A program made the translations under genes and the position numbers. This document shows, one piece after another, positions 41,354 to 51,000 of a stretch of 64,000 nucleotides of DNA. The stretch lies in IMG/VR virus record IMGVR_UViG_3300042382_000444, positions 42,869 through 106,868 of that record. One strand, 5' to 3'. How positions within the stretch are numbered: the stretch's first letter is position 1; each line of letters opens with the position of its first letter. This stretch comes from a virus. The notes below the pieces were generated by a model. That model made no database searches, had not been told where the DNA came from, and was given only the letters and a program-made list of their open reading frames with translations.

Positions 41354-41545
41354 ATGCCAGAGAACAAATTCAATTACTTTGCTGTTGTTACAACAACATT
41401 GGTAAAGGCTAAGAACAAAGAAGAAGCACAGAAGGTTGCCTCGAATCGTCGTGGTGTAACTGGTGAGCGTTTGTTCCAATCAACTGATATTGAGCGTATT
41501 TCTTCAGTAGAAGCACGCAAGCAAATCGAAAAGTTGGGCGAGTAA
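41354..41545 (+). CDS. 63-aa protein like the N-terminal module of the metallophosphoesterase
   Basis: The text YFAVVTTTLVKAKNKEEAQKV...IERISSVEARKQI parallels the first 55 residues of the gene at 12484 (LFLVTKTHIVKAKNMKHARSI...AKEVDEEQAS). The shared beta-alpha unit with VKAKN resembles small DpnD/PcfM-like modules. Its codons use CGT and CGC more than the neighbours. A terminator follows directly. Function unknown. Confidence 0.55.
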   Translation: MPENKFNYFAVVTTTLVKAKNKEEAQKVASNRRGVTGERLFQSTDIERISSVEARKQIEKLGE

Positions 41546-41555
41546 TTTATTAATC

Positions 41556-41593
41556 TGTGGGGCTGGACTAACCTTCAGCCCCACATTATTTTT
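41556..41593 (+). terminator. Rho-independent terminator
   Basis: TGTGGGGCTG and CAGCCCCACA form a perfect 10-bp stem with a 10-nt loop, followed by TTATTTTT. It ends the transcript that includes the 63-aa gene. Confidence 0.9.
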
Positions 41594-41601
41594 GGAGTTT
41601 T

Positions 41602-42303
41602 ATGATAATAGCTCAGATGGTTGGAAGAAATGAATCTTCCAAGTACTTAAAAGAAGTGCTAGAAAGACTTAAGCAGCAGGTAGACAAGATAGTCTTCACT
41701 GACGACTGCTCAGAAGATGACACAGCAGAAATAGCTGCATTGTATGCACACGTATATGTGAATGAAGAACCACTTTTTACGGTTAACGAAGGGGCCTTAA
41801 GAGCAAAAGCTTGGTCCAATTTGGAACAACACGCTCAAGAAGGTGACTGGATTATAGCCATTGACTGTGACGAGATGCTTTATGATGCAAAGGATATAAA
41901 TACTGTATCCGTTAAACATGTTCTTGATCAGTCCCCATATGACGTAGTAAACGTTCGCTTCTACCACATGTGGAATGATACTCAATACAGAGTAGATAAG
42001 CTTTGGGCACCAAATAATAGTTCTAGAATTTTTAGATTTAAGAATGGTGGAAAATTCTTAGACAGAAAATTAGCTTGTGGTTCAGAACCTACTTATGTCG
42101 TAGAAGATATAAGAAGAAGAAATTACTGGGTTCATTCAGGTCTTGTTATGCAACATCTAGGCTATACTAGAGATATAGATAAAGAGTTAAAGCATACAAG
42201 ATATATGAATTTAGATAAAGGCGAGTTCCACAACATTAAACATATCGAGTCAATAGTAGATCCTAATCCAACTCTTATAACTTGGGGAAATTTCGGAATA
42301 TGA
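41602..42303 (+). CDS. Family 2 glycosyltransferase
   Basis: 233 aa with a GGAG ribosome site inside the terminator tail. MIIAQMVGRNESSKYLKEVL, then VFTDDCSEDDT and IAIDCDEML (the metal-binding DxD) are the standard GT2 landmarks; the later WAPNNSSRIFRFKNG and HLGY motifs are typical of the branch that includes phage and capsule glycosyltransferases. It overlaps the next gene by ATGA. Acceptor unknown. Confidence 0.75.
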   Translation: MIIAQMVGRNESSKYLKEVLERLKQQVDKIVFTDDCSEDDTAEIAALYAHVYVNEEPLFTVNEGALRAKAWSNLEQHAQEGDWIIAIDCDEMLYDAKDINTVSVKHVLDQSPYDVVNVRFYHMWNDTQYRVDKLWAPNNSSRIFRFKNGGKFLDRKLACGSEPTYVVEDIRRRNYWVHSGLVMQHLGYTRDIDKELKHTRYMNLDKGEFHNIKHIESIVDPNPTLITWGNFGI

Positions 42304-42950
42304 AATCACATAACGCAGTAGAAACAATTAAAAAAGTGTCCTTAATGTTGGAAAGAAAAGAGAAGTTTGCTTTTGTAACATATACAAGATCAGCAATCTT
42401 TACTTTGACTGGAGAACTAAAAGGAGAAAAGAAGCCACCAAAGAACTTTGTCAAGCTTCTTTCTGACGGCATGCAAAAGAAGGATCCTAATTTCATCAAG
42501 GCCGTACAAAAAGATCTAATGCTTTCAAGCATGGATAAGCTAGCAAGCCTTAATATAAAAGGTGTTGAATTTTACGATCCAGCTTTCTTGGAGCTTTACA
42601 TCAATAATAACTATGATGTATTCAAGACTTTTACTTCTTGGTACTTCAAGAATACAAAAGCTATTGTTGTATCTTTTCAGAATCAAAATTATATAGGAAA
42701 GTATTTTTCTCCTGATTCTTTGTTTATTCAAGTTCCCTATAATGACTTCTACTCTAGAATAGAATCTATTACAGAAGAGATAAAGTCACATAAGGGTGAA
42801 TACGACCTGTGCATCTTTGATTGCCCAATGTTAAGCGCTGCTTTAGCAGTACAAGTTTGGGACAATACAGACATGTCAATTATTGACCTGGGTAGAACCC
42901 TAACTGTAGCTAGAGCATTGGCAAAAAATAATGACAGAGCGAGACAATAA
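42300..42950 (+). CDS. GT-D-like glycosyltransferase, tentative
   Basis: 216 aa from the ATG at 42300 (ATGA overlap with the glycosyltransferase upstream); an in-frame TTG 18 nt earlier is less likely. The C-terminal YDLCIFDCPMLSAALAVQVWDNTDMSIIDLGRTL resembles the late motif of GT-D (DUF1792) enzymes, where a small-residue helix and I-D-x-G close the sugar-nucleotide site, and FAFVTYTRSAIF would be the early strand. Pairing with a GT2 enzyme supports a glycosylation role. This is a weak family call. Confidence 0.4.
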   Translation: MKSHNAVETIKKVSLMLERKEKFAFVTYTRSAIFTLTGELKGEKKPPKNFVKLLSDGMQKKDPNFIKAVQKDLMLSSMDKLASLNIKGVEFYDPAFLELYINNNYDVFKTFTSWYFKNTKAIVVSFQNQNYIGKYFSPDSLFIQVPYNDFYSRIESITEEIKSHKGEYDLCIFDCPMLSAALAVQVWDNTDMSIIDLGRTLTVARALAKNNDRARQ

Positions 42951-43584
42951 GGCTTACGCCAATTTAAATGCAAAGATAATTAATCTGCTGTTTGAGACTG
43001 ACAAGTCTATAGCAAAAGTTGCAGAAGAATTGTTTATAACAAGTGAACAACTTAACAAGGCTATAACTAGACTTGGTTTAGGTTGGGTAAAAGACCATAG
43101 ACGCAAGATGTCTAAGGGTCAGACTGTGTTAACAAGCATAATGCAAAAGCTTTTGCCTAACGAAACAATAGTTAATGAATATCACTTGGGTGAAAGACTT
43201 AAACTGGATGTGTACTGTCCTAAATATAAGTTGGGTGCAGAGTTCCACGGCATCCAGCACTTTCAATACACAGAAAGATTCTTTGATACAAGAGATGATT
43301 TTTTAGAAGCTCAAAAAAGAGATCTAAGAAAAATACAACTCTGTGAAGAACAAGGTATTGCACTTGTAGTTTTTAGGTACGACGATAAGCTTACTGAAGA
43401 GTCAGTTTATGATAGAATACTTACCGCGATCAAGACTACTGGCACAGAGCCAACGGTTAAGAAGCGAAAGAGCATTAAAGATAACCCGACTTATCAGATA
43501 GCCAAGAAGAACAATTCTGAAAAGAAAAAAGCCATATACAAAGAGCTAAAAGAAAAGCGTAAAAATGACAGAAAACCAAACTGA
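42931..43584 (+). CDS. PD-(D/E)XK endonuclease with N-terminal HTH
   Basis: 217 aa. The first 55 residues form a helix-turn-helix (KSIAKVAEELFITSEQLNKAITRLGL). The rest is a Vsr/homing-type nuclease core: ERLKLDVYCPKYKLGAEFHGIQHF supplies the D...E-x-H/Q pattern, then QKRDLRKIQLCEEQGIALVVFRY. Such proteins act as recombination or homing nucleases, or as branched-DNA resolvases. It overlaps both neighbours by 20 nt and leads into the helicase gene. The Lys-rich tail may bind DNA. Confidence 0.65.
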   Translation: MTERDNKAYANLNAKIINLLFETDKSIAKVAEELFITSEQLNKAITRLGLGWVKDHRRKMSKGQTVLTSIMQKLLPNETIVNEYHLGERLKLDVYCPKYKLGAEFHGIQHFQYTERFFDTRDDFLEAQKRDLRKIQLCEEQGIALVVFRYDDKLTEESVYDRILTAIKTTGTEPTVKKRKSIKDNPTYQIAKKNNSEKKKAIYKELKEKRKNDRKPN

Positions 43585-45031
43585 AGATAAACAAGAGTAT
43601 CCAATTGAATACCAAGTTTTTGCTCTGTCATTCAAGAACCCAGGTTCGATAGCATACTTTGATGCACAGTTGCCAGACGAAGTTGTAGGTGCAATACATG
43701 GGCAGTCTGGGATACATGAGTTCTATAAGGCAATGCTGTCTTATTTTCATGCAACCAAGCGTGAGGTTGTAGAACCAATTGCATTTAAGTCTTGGTTAGA
43801 ATCTGAAACAGATATCCATGCAGCTCTTGGTGGATCTTCTGGTGTAGATACAATGATCAATGCTATTCTGAATCTAGAAACATCAGATCATGAATCTATT
43901 TCTCAGCTGCTAAAGCATAAGGCTAATAAAAGAAAGCAGCTGGACATACTCCAAGAGTTGCAAATCTTGCTTGTCCAAAAGGGTGAGAAGAATAATAAAG
44001 ATGTAGCAAGAATCTCTGAGATAACTGCAGAGATAAAGAACTTAGAAAATGATTTAAATTTTAACCCACTTGACAGTGTTGCTACCGCTAATGATATCTC
44101 AAAAAGAGCTGCTTCCCTGTTAGAAATCCCAAGCTTTTTGCCGACACAATACAAGTCCCTCAATAGAGCTATGGGCTATACCGACGATGGTGGCTTCTTT
44201 AGAGGAGCAGTGCATGCCATAATCGCTCCATCGGGCAAGGGTAAAAGCACATTTGCAAAGTGCCTAATTAATCATTGGGCAGACACAGGATACAAAGTCT
44301 TGTACGTTAACTTTGAGGAAGCTGTTCCGCACTGGGAGCGTGTACTCATGACCCAGATCATTGAGAAAAACGTCTACGCTGAAGCAGCTAATTGGAGCGA
44401 CAAAGAGAAGGCACAAAACTTAGCTAAGTTTAAAGCAAAGCTAGATGAATGGGGAGATAGATTCATGGTAAAGCATGACCCAGACACCCCATACTTTGAG
44501 GACTTAGAAAAGTGGTTTAGAAGTATAATGGGTCATTCAGAACTTGTCCCGGACGTTATTGTTATTGACACAATACAATCGATGTTTACCAAAGGCGGAA
44601 AGGGTAAGCCACGTTGGGGTGAGTTCGAAGAAATGATGGTTAGATTAGAAAAACTTGCAAGAGACATGGATTGTGTTTTAATAATTACAGCTCAAGAAAA
44701 CTCGAACAGAATGAAAGAAAGAAGAGAAGTAGTACAGCAGTCTGATACTGGAGGATCACTTTCGATCCAGCAGAAGTGTGCTGTAACTATCTTCATCACT
44801 GAAAAGAAATTAATCAGTGGAGATGATTCTGAAGATGAAAACATAATGCAGTTGCAAATTCCTAAGAACAGAATTACTGGCTCAACATACACATACAATT
44901 CTCCATTGGTCAAGTACGTAGATCAGCATAAGAAGTATGTGGAGTATGAACCAATAACAAGTGAGTCCTATTCAAAGATAGTCAACGCTGATGATATTAA
45001 AGAACTAATCGAGAGCATAAACATACTCTAA
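43565..45031 (+). CDS. DnaB-like replicative helicase
   Basis: 488 aa. The C-terminal RecA-like ATPase has Walker A APSGKGKST (~220), YVNFEEAVPHWERVL, Walker B VIVIDTIQSMF (~332), and the sensor region LIITAQENSNRM. The N-terminal ~170 residues are helical, like the DnaB N-terminal and linker region. It should unwind DNA ahead of the phage-encoded DnaE polymerase. Neighbouring nuclease, primase and polymerase genes support this. A related RadA/gp41-type role is less likely. Confidence 0.78.
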   Translation: MTENQTEDKQEYPIEYQVFALSFKNPGSIAYFDAQLPDEVVGAIHGQSGIHEFYKAMLSYFHATKREVVEPIAFKSWLESETDIHAALGGSSGVDTMINAILNLETSDHESISQLLKHKANKRKQLDILQELQILLVQKGEKNNKDVARISEITAEIKNLENDLNFNPLDSVATANDISKRAASLLEIPSFLPTQYKSLNRAMGYTDDGGFFRGAVHAIIAPSGKGKSTFAKCLINHWADTGYKVLYVNFEEAVPHWERVLMTQIIEKNVYAEAANWSDKEKAQNLAKFKAKLDEWGDRFMVKHDPDTPYFEDLEKWFRSIMGHSELVPDVIVIDTIQSMFTKGGKGKPRWGEFEEMMVRLEKLARDMDCVLIITAQENSNRMKERREVVQQSDTGGSLSIQQKCAVTIFITEKKLISGDDSEDENIMQLQIPKNRITGSTYTYNSPLVKYVDQHKKYVEYEPITSESYSKIVNADDIKELIESINIL

Positions 45032-45038
45032 GGAAAAT

Positions 45039-45836
45039 ATGATACAAATAGAAACACAACAGTTAAAAGATTTCCAAACATGTGAAAGACTATATGATTT
45101 TAGGCACCTTGAGAAATTGCCAGAAACAATAGGTGAAAGAAAATTAAATTCACTTAAGTTTGAAACTACAATTAAAGCAATTGTTAATCATTTCTTTTAT
45201 CAAAAACAAAATGGACGCACACCGTCCTATGCCTCACTGTTACACAAGTGGGAAAAGCTTTGGTTTCCTAAGGACACTACGCCCTACGACATTGTCCACG
45301 AACAGCATGAAAGCCTGTATGGCAACATGGCAAGCTTGACTAGCAAAGCTGCAGCAGTTCTGTTAGAGATGGTAGAAAACTTTAGTGATCCAGATATCAT
45401 TCCTATGGGTATAGGTCTTGAATACACAGCTCCAGTAACGCCAAACATTGGTGTCAATGACATGTTTGATCTTGTATATAAGAAAAACGGTAAGGTCTAT
45501 GTTGTTAAATGGGTATTCAATCACAAGCTAAAGTTTGAGAATAGTTACGTAATTGACTTTGCCCTCATGCATGTTGGTTATTTTAATAAGTTTGGCGATA
45601 GAATAAAAGACACCAAATTTGGCTACTTTGATTTAATGAATCAAAAGTCTGGGTTCAACGAAGTTGTTGTGCAGAAAGCTGATATAGAAGCTCTAAAGTA
45701 CTGGTGTGATTCACTGCATGATGAAAAGATTTTCCCATCTAGAAGAGGGCTTACAGCATACTGCAAGGTGTGTCCTTATGATAAGCCTTGTTCAAAGTGG
45801 GTTCTATGGGCAAAAAAGGAGAAAGACAATGGCTAA
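45039..45836 (+). CDS. Cas4/RecB-like PD-(D/E)XK protein, catalytic Lys altered
   Basis: 265 aa. An N-terminal Cys (FQTCERLYDF) and a C-terminal cluster (YCKVCPYDKPCSKW) would hold the 4Fe-4S centre of Cas4/AddB-like nucleases. The expected VDYKT strand reads YVVKWVFN after VNDMFDLVY, so the nuclease motif looks changed, and the protein may bind DNA without cutting. It precedes the HD gene by an 8-nt overlap. A second, intact relative lies at 52137. AAGGA precedes the ATG. Confidence 0.55.
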   Translation: MIQIETQQLKDFQTCERLYDFRHLEKLPETIGERKLNSLKFETTIKAIVNHFFYQKQNGRTPSYASLLHKWEKLWFPKDTTPYDIVHEQHESLYGNMASLTSKAAAVLLEMVENFSDPDIIPMGIGLEYTAPVTPNIGVNDMFDLVYKKNGKVYVVKWVFNHKLKFENSYVIDFALMHVGYFNKFGDRIKDTKFGYFDLMNQKSGFNEVVVQKADIEALKYWCDSLHDEKIFPSRRGLTAYCKVCPYDKPCSKWVLWAKKEKDNG

Positions 45837-46500
45837 GAAAGATATTCTAGATGAGATACTTGCAGAAAAACCTGTGCTCTCACAGATTAAAGAAGAAGAT
45901 GTAATTCTAGAACCTTTACTTGAGGAGATAGGATTGATAGAGGACGAAAACATAAGCTCATTTGTTAGATCAATCTTAGTAAGATCGACTGATTTTTGGC
46001 TAATGCCGTCGAGCTTTTCTGGTAAGTACCATCCAAAAGACGAGCATGGAGAAGGGGGCAATGTGCTCCATACCAAGAGAGTGATGCGCGTTGCCCAAAT
46101 ACTTGCAGAGTCATATGGTTTAACTGACGAAGAAAAAGACATGGTGTTTGCTGCCGTGCTACTCCATGATATCAAAAAGGGGAATAGGTATGGAGATGAC
46201 ACAAAATTTACTTATGACCCAATGCATCCATATACCGTTGGACAGTTTGTTAAAAAGTGTCAAGACGAAGATAGGAAGTTTGCTTCAGAGTCTCAATCAT
46301 CTACCTTGTATCTAGCTGAAGATATCGTACAATCTATACTTAGATTAGTTCGCTGTCACTTGGGACCATGGTCACCAGTTCCTGAGACTAGTCCGGTCAC
46401 ATACCTGGATATGATCGTTCATATCGCAGACAATGTTGCGTCTAAGGTAGACTATGTTGTTGATGGTAAAGATATAAAAGAAGATAGATGGAATGTTTAA
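45829..46500 (+). CDS. HD-domain phosphohydrolase
   Basis: 223 aa from the ATG at 45829 (GGAG upstream). The HD metal site is visible: H in NVLHTKRVMRVAQ, HD in VLLHDIKK (~110), H in DPMHPYTVGQF, and a final D in YLDMIVHIADNVASK. HD proteins hydrolyse phosphates of nucleotides or cyclic nucleotides; here it could process dNTPs or a signalling nucleotide. The specific substrate is not readable. Confidence 0.7.
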   Translation: MAKKDILDEILAEKPVLSQIKEEDVILEPLLEEIGLIEDENISSFVRSILVRSTDFWLMPSSFSGKYHPKDEHGEGGNVLHTKRVMRVAQILAESYGLTDEEKDMVFAAVLLHDIKKGNRYGDDTKFTYDPMHPYTVGQFVKKCQDEDRKFASESQSSTLYLAEDIVQSILRLVRCHLGPWSPVPETSPVTYLDMIVHIADNVASKVDYVVDGKDIKEDRWNV

Positions 46501-46669
46501 CGCCGACACAGATAATATTCTCTTAAAAAGATTTACAATTGCTAAAAAACTAGAGTATTATATTGAGGAATCTATATATTATAGAACTCACTCGGACTCA
46601 ATCAATATTAATTCAAGAAAGGTTTTGTGGCGTATTCAAGACGCCGAGGGAAAAACTCAGATTAAATGA
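46493..46669 (+). CDS. 58-aa hypothetical protein
   Basis: Begins MFNADTDNILLKRF and ends AEGKTQIK. It overlaps the HD gene by 8 nt and the primase gene by ATGA, so coupling on both sides supports that it is real. Helical with several Tyr residues (LEYYIEESIYYRTH). No family recognised. Confidence 0.5.
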   Translation: MFNADTDNILLKRFTIAKKLEYYIEESIYYRTHSDSININSRKVLWRIQDAEGKTQIK

Positions 46670-47859
46670 AAATTAATAAAGATAATAAATTCCTATCTAA
46701 CTGGAGCCTATACGAGGTGGCTAGATATGTTCCATCTCTAGAAAGAGTTATACGAGATAAGGACAAAATTATTTCCCTTGAGGAAGTTCCAGACTATGCC
46801 GAAAAGAATAACAATATAGGCATATACACTTCAGTATTTGCCTACGACACCGCAGAGTTTACAAAAGCTAGTAGGTTGGGTCCACTCTATTTTGATATTG
46901 ACAACAAAGATTTTGGTATCGCTCAGCAAGATTGTATTAAGTTATACGAACATTTATTGAAGTATGTTCCAGCTGAATCAATACTTGTTTACTTTACTGG
47001 TAAAAAAGGTTTTCATATAGAGTGTGAACCAATCGCCCTTGGCATAAGCCCAGGCAACAACCTGCCAAAGATATTTAGATATATAGCTACAGATATGGTC
47101 AAGAAGCTGTCATTGACAAGCTTAGACTTTAGCGTGTATGATCTTAGAAGAATGTGGAGATTACCTGGGTCTATTCATCAGGATACAAAGCTTTACAAGA
47201 CACTTTTAAATCCGTTTAATGGTGAAAAGAATTACGCCTACGAAGAGTTTGACGTTATTAAAGAGTATGCATCACAAAAAAGATCACTAGATGTAGCTGA
47301 GCAGATTTTTAGTTACAAAGCAAATGAATGGTACAGAGAAAATATCTATAACCTAGAAGAAGATTCTAAGAAGAAAGATAACCCTTTAGACTACTTTAAC
47401 AAGTATGGTTCAAAAGCTTTCAAAACATTAGCACCGTCAGCAAAGGTATTCGATAAAGAAGCATTGATACACAACTGCAGCGCCATTAAACGATTGCATG
47501 AGCAAGCAGAAGAAAGCCATTACCTTGAACATGAAGCTAGATTATTCCTCTGTTCTATCTTGACCTACACGGAAGATTCAATCAAATATCTCCATGAGAT
47601 TTTAAGTTGTTGTCATGATTACAATTTTGAAAAGTCTTCTGCTCATATCAATGATTGGATTAAGAGAAGACAGATGGGCATTGGTGGAAGACCATACACA
47701 TGCGAACGAGCTAACTCTGTGGGTGTAGGTTGTGGTGAATGTAATTTGGAAAAGAAAAACAAATGGGCTCAGATTGGGAACAAGTATGTTGAGACTACAG
47801 AAAAGTCTTCGCCATCACCAATAAGATACGCATATAAGACGACCAAAAAGGAAGATTAA
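46666..47859 (+). CDS. AEP-superfamily DNA primase
   Basis: 397 aa. The three archaeo-eukaryotic primase motifs are present: YFDIDNKD (metal Asps ~77 and 79), FTGKKGFHIEC (His ~117), and YDLRRMWRLPGSIH (~158-168). The C-terminal region includes a Cys-rich stretch (CERANSVGVGCGEC), possibly zinc or iron-sulphur binding, as in large primase-like parts. It is expected to make primers for the adjacent DnaE polymerase. This combination of AEP primase and bacterial-type helicase and polymerase in one phage is notable. Confidence 0.8.
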   Translation: MKINKDNKFLSNWSLYEVARYVPSLERVIRDKDKIISLEEVPDYAEKNNNIGIYTSVFAYDTAEFTKASRLGPLYFDIDNKDFGIAQQDCIKLYEHLLKYVPAESILVYFTGKKGFHIECEPIALGISPGNNLPKIFRYIATDMVKKLSLTSLDFSVYDLRRMWRLPGSIHQDTKLYKTLLNPFNGEKNYAYEEFDVIKEYASQKRSLDVAEQIFSYKANEWYRENIYNLEEDSKKKDNPLDYFNKYGSKAFKTLAPSAKVFDKEALIHNCSAIKRLHEQAEESHYLEHEARLFLCSILTYTEDSIKYLHEILSCCHDYNFEKSSAHINDWIKRRQMGIGGRPYTCERANSVGVGCGECNLEKKNKWAQIGNKYVETTEKSSPSPIRYAYKTTKKED

Positions 47860-47861
47860 GT

Positions 47862-48065
47862 ATGAACATAAGAAATCCAGATGACGTAATCGGAGTGTGC
47901 TCCGAATGTAAATCAGATCAACCAATGAGATATATGGAGAACAGCCCATTTGCCCAAGAGGGCAAAGCAGTTACCTGTAAATACTGCGGAGGTGTAGTTA
48001 TAATAACGTACAGAGAAACCAGAGACGACTCCCTTAACGGTTCAGACAGAGAAAGAGGAATCTAA
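47862..48065 (+). CDS. Zinc-ribbon protein
   Basis: 67 aa. CSEC near residue 13 and CKYC near residue 40 make a CxxC...CxxC zinc ribbon; the rest is short and charged. AAGGAAG precedes the ATG. Such small proteins often act with RNA polymerase or replication proteins, but no specific role can be read. Confidence 0.55.
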   Translation: MNIRNPDDVIGVCSECKSDQPMRYMENSPFAQEGKAVTCKYCGGVVIITYRETRDDSLNGSDRERGI

Positions 48066-51000
48066 TTGAAGAATTGGACTAACCTCCACAATCATACAAC
48101 CTACTCCATGCTAGACGGGCACGGGAAGGTAGAACAGTACTTTGCGAAAGCAAAGGACCTAGGAATGGTTGGACTAGCCACCACTGATCATGGCAATATA
48201 CACTCATGGTTAGACTTCTACGACGCTGGAGTGGCAACAGGGGTTAAGCCAATACTTGGTTCTGAATTTTATCAGGCTAGAAAAACTAGATTTGATAGAG
48301 ACGAAGAAGAAAGATCAGGCCCTGCAAAAAATGAATGGGAACAACGTGGCCCGTACCACATAACTATTCTGGCTAAGAACAACGAAGGTTATCATAATAT
48401 TATCAAGATATCTTCTAAGTCATACCTAGAGGGATACTATGTCAAGCCAAGAATTGATCACGAATTAATTGCAGCACACTCTTCTGGCTTAATAGTTTTG
48501 TCCGGATGTCTCAATGGTGAAGTGGCTCAAGCCCTCTTGAGAGGTGACACCAAGTTTGCCCTAGAGTCAGCCGCAAAGATGCAAGACATTGTTGGGAAAG
48601 AAAATTACTTTATTGAAATTCAAAACCATGGTCTTCCTGAACAAATCAAAATAACTCAAGGCTTAATTGACATTGCACAAAAGATAGGTGCAAAGATAGT
48701 GCCAACAGGTGACTGCCACTATGTGCATAAGGAAGATGCTAGAGCACATGACATAATGTTGTGCGTGTCCACTAACTCTAATATAAACACAGAAAATAGA
48801 TTCTCTTTTAGCGGAGATAATTTCTATCTAAAATCTTATGATGAGATGGCAACAGTATTCCCTGAAGATTGGTTGAAGAATACTTTAGAAATATCTTCAA
48901 TGGTTGATGTCAATTTAAAGTTTGGCGATCTTCACTTCCCACATTTCCCATTGCCAGAGGGAACCAACACGGATGATCATCTAGATCTATTGGCTTGGGA
49001 TGGACTTAAGAAAAAGTACGGAGACCCGTTGCCAGAAGAAGTACTCCATAGAGCTCAGCATGAACTCAGAGTAGTCAAGGAAATGGGATACCCAGAATAC
49101 TTCTTGGTTGTTTCTGATCTAGTTCAATGGGCTAAGTCTAACAACATTAGAGTTGGGTGGGGTAGAGGCTCTGCTGCAGGCAGCATCTTGTCATATGCAT
49201 TGGGCATTACTAATCTTGACCCACTTAAATTTGGGTTGATGTTTGAAAGATTTCTAGTAGAGGGTAGAAAGTCAATGCCTGACATCGATCTGGACTTCGA
49301 CGACAGACATAGAGACAAGGTAATCAACTATGCTAGAGAGAAATATGGTGACGATAAAGTAGCCCATATTTGTACGTTTAACAAAACTGGAGCCAGACAG
49401 TCCATACGTGATGCAGCACGCGCTTTGGCCTACGATTTTATAGGTGGTGACAAGATAGCCAAACTGGTCCCTGCGCCTGTCCTGGGCGTTGCTAAGAGCC
49501 TCTCAGAGTGCATGGAGACACCTGAGTTCAGACAGATGTATGACTCAGATGATGACTCTAAACTAATTGTAGATACAGCCTTTGGGTTAGAAGGTCTCAT
49601 AAGACAGACGGGTATGCACGCTGCAGGGGTTGTTATATCCAGAGAGCCGCTGACAGACTATCTCCCAATCATGAAGAAGGGTGTTGACAACCCTGTCATA
49701 ACCCAGTGGGACATGGGCAGAGTAGAACAGTGCGGCCTATTAAAGATTGACTTCCTTGGCCTTAGAAACCTTGGCGTGATTGACGAGTGCATTAAGTTAG
49801 TCAATAAAAATAGAGGCATATTGATAGACGTAGACAAGATACCCCTGGACGATTATAAGACGTATCAGGAACTTTGCAAAGGTAATGCAATAGGTGTTTT
49901 CCAACTTGAGTCAACTGGGATGCGTGAACTAATGGTGCAGTTGCAACCACAAGATGTTCAAGACATCATGGCTCTAATTTCATTGTATCGTCCAGGCCCA
50001 ATGGGATCTGGCATGGATAAGTTATATATTTCTAGAAAGCATTCAAAGTCATCAATTCAATATGATCATCCTAATTTAGAAAAAGTGTTAGGCCCATCAC
50101 TAGGAATCATGCTTTACCAGGAAGATGTTTTGGGAGTCGCTAGAGAACTAGCAGGGTTCAGTACAGCAGAAGCTGATGACTTAAGAAAAGTAATTGGTAA
50201 AAAATTGATGGACAAGATCGCATTGTTCAGAGGAGAGTTTGTCAAAGGCTGCATGGAGAAGTCAGATATATCTGAGGACAAAGCAAATAAAATATATTCT
50301 GATATCGAATACTTCGGTGGGTACGGGTTTAACAGAGCACACGCAGCAAGCTATGCGATGATTTCATACATAACTGCGTACCTTAAGGCAAACTATACAG
50401 CGGAATACATGGCTGCACTCCTGTCTTCTGTTACTGGAAACAAGGATAAGCTGGCCTTGTATCTTTCTGACTGTAGAAAGCTTGGGATAAAAGTTTTAAG
50501 CCCTTCTATTAATAAGTCAGTAGAAGAGTTCACCGTAATCGATGAAGCAACAATCATCTTTGGACTCTCTGCAATCAACGGAATTGGCTATGCAGTATCG
50601 GAGGCAATACTTTCTTCAAGAGATCAAGACAACCCTTACACTTCGATGCATGACTTCTTAAGACGAACTGGTCCAGCGGTACTAAAGAAATCAACCATTG
50701 AACACCTAGCTAATGCTGGTGCTCTTGACGAATTAATTAGCGAAGTATATGACCAGGACTTCGGAAGACAAACCGAGCTTACTATTTTAGAAAAAGAAAA
50801 AGAAGAGCTAGGGATATATGTTTCCAAGAATCCAGTTGATGGTGTTTGGGATCTTCTTTCTAAGAATATAGATTATGAAATCATAGAAGTAGCAGATTTA
50901 CAAGCCGGATCTAGAGTTAACTTGGGTGGAATCATTTCCTCGTCAAAGAAAATGATAACTAAAAAAGGCGCTAAGATGTATAAGTTTAATTTACAAGACA

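Noticed and set aside
42282-42299. TTG start for the GT-D-like gene, which would include an in-frame CGG at 42294
   Set aside because: The ATGA overlap at 42300 is the usual junction in this genome and no ribosome site serves the TTG; this CGG is therefore not counted as in-frame.
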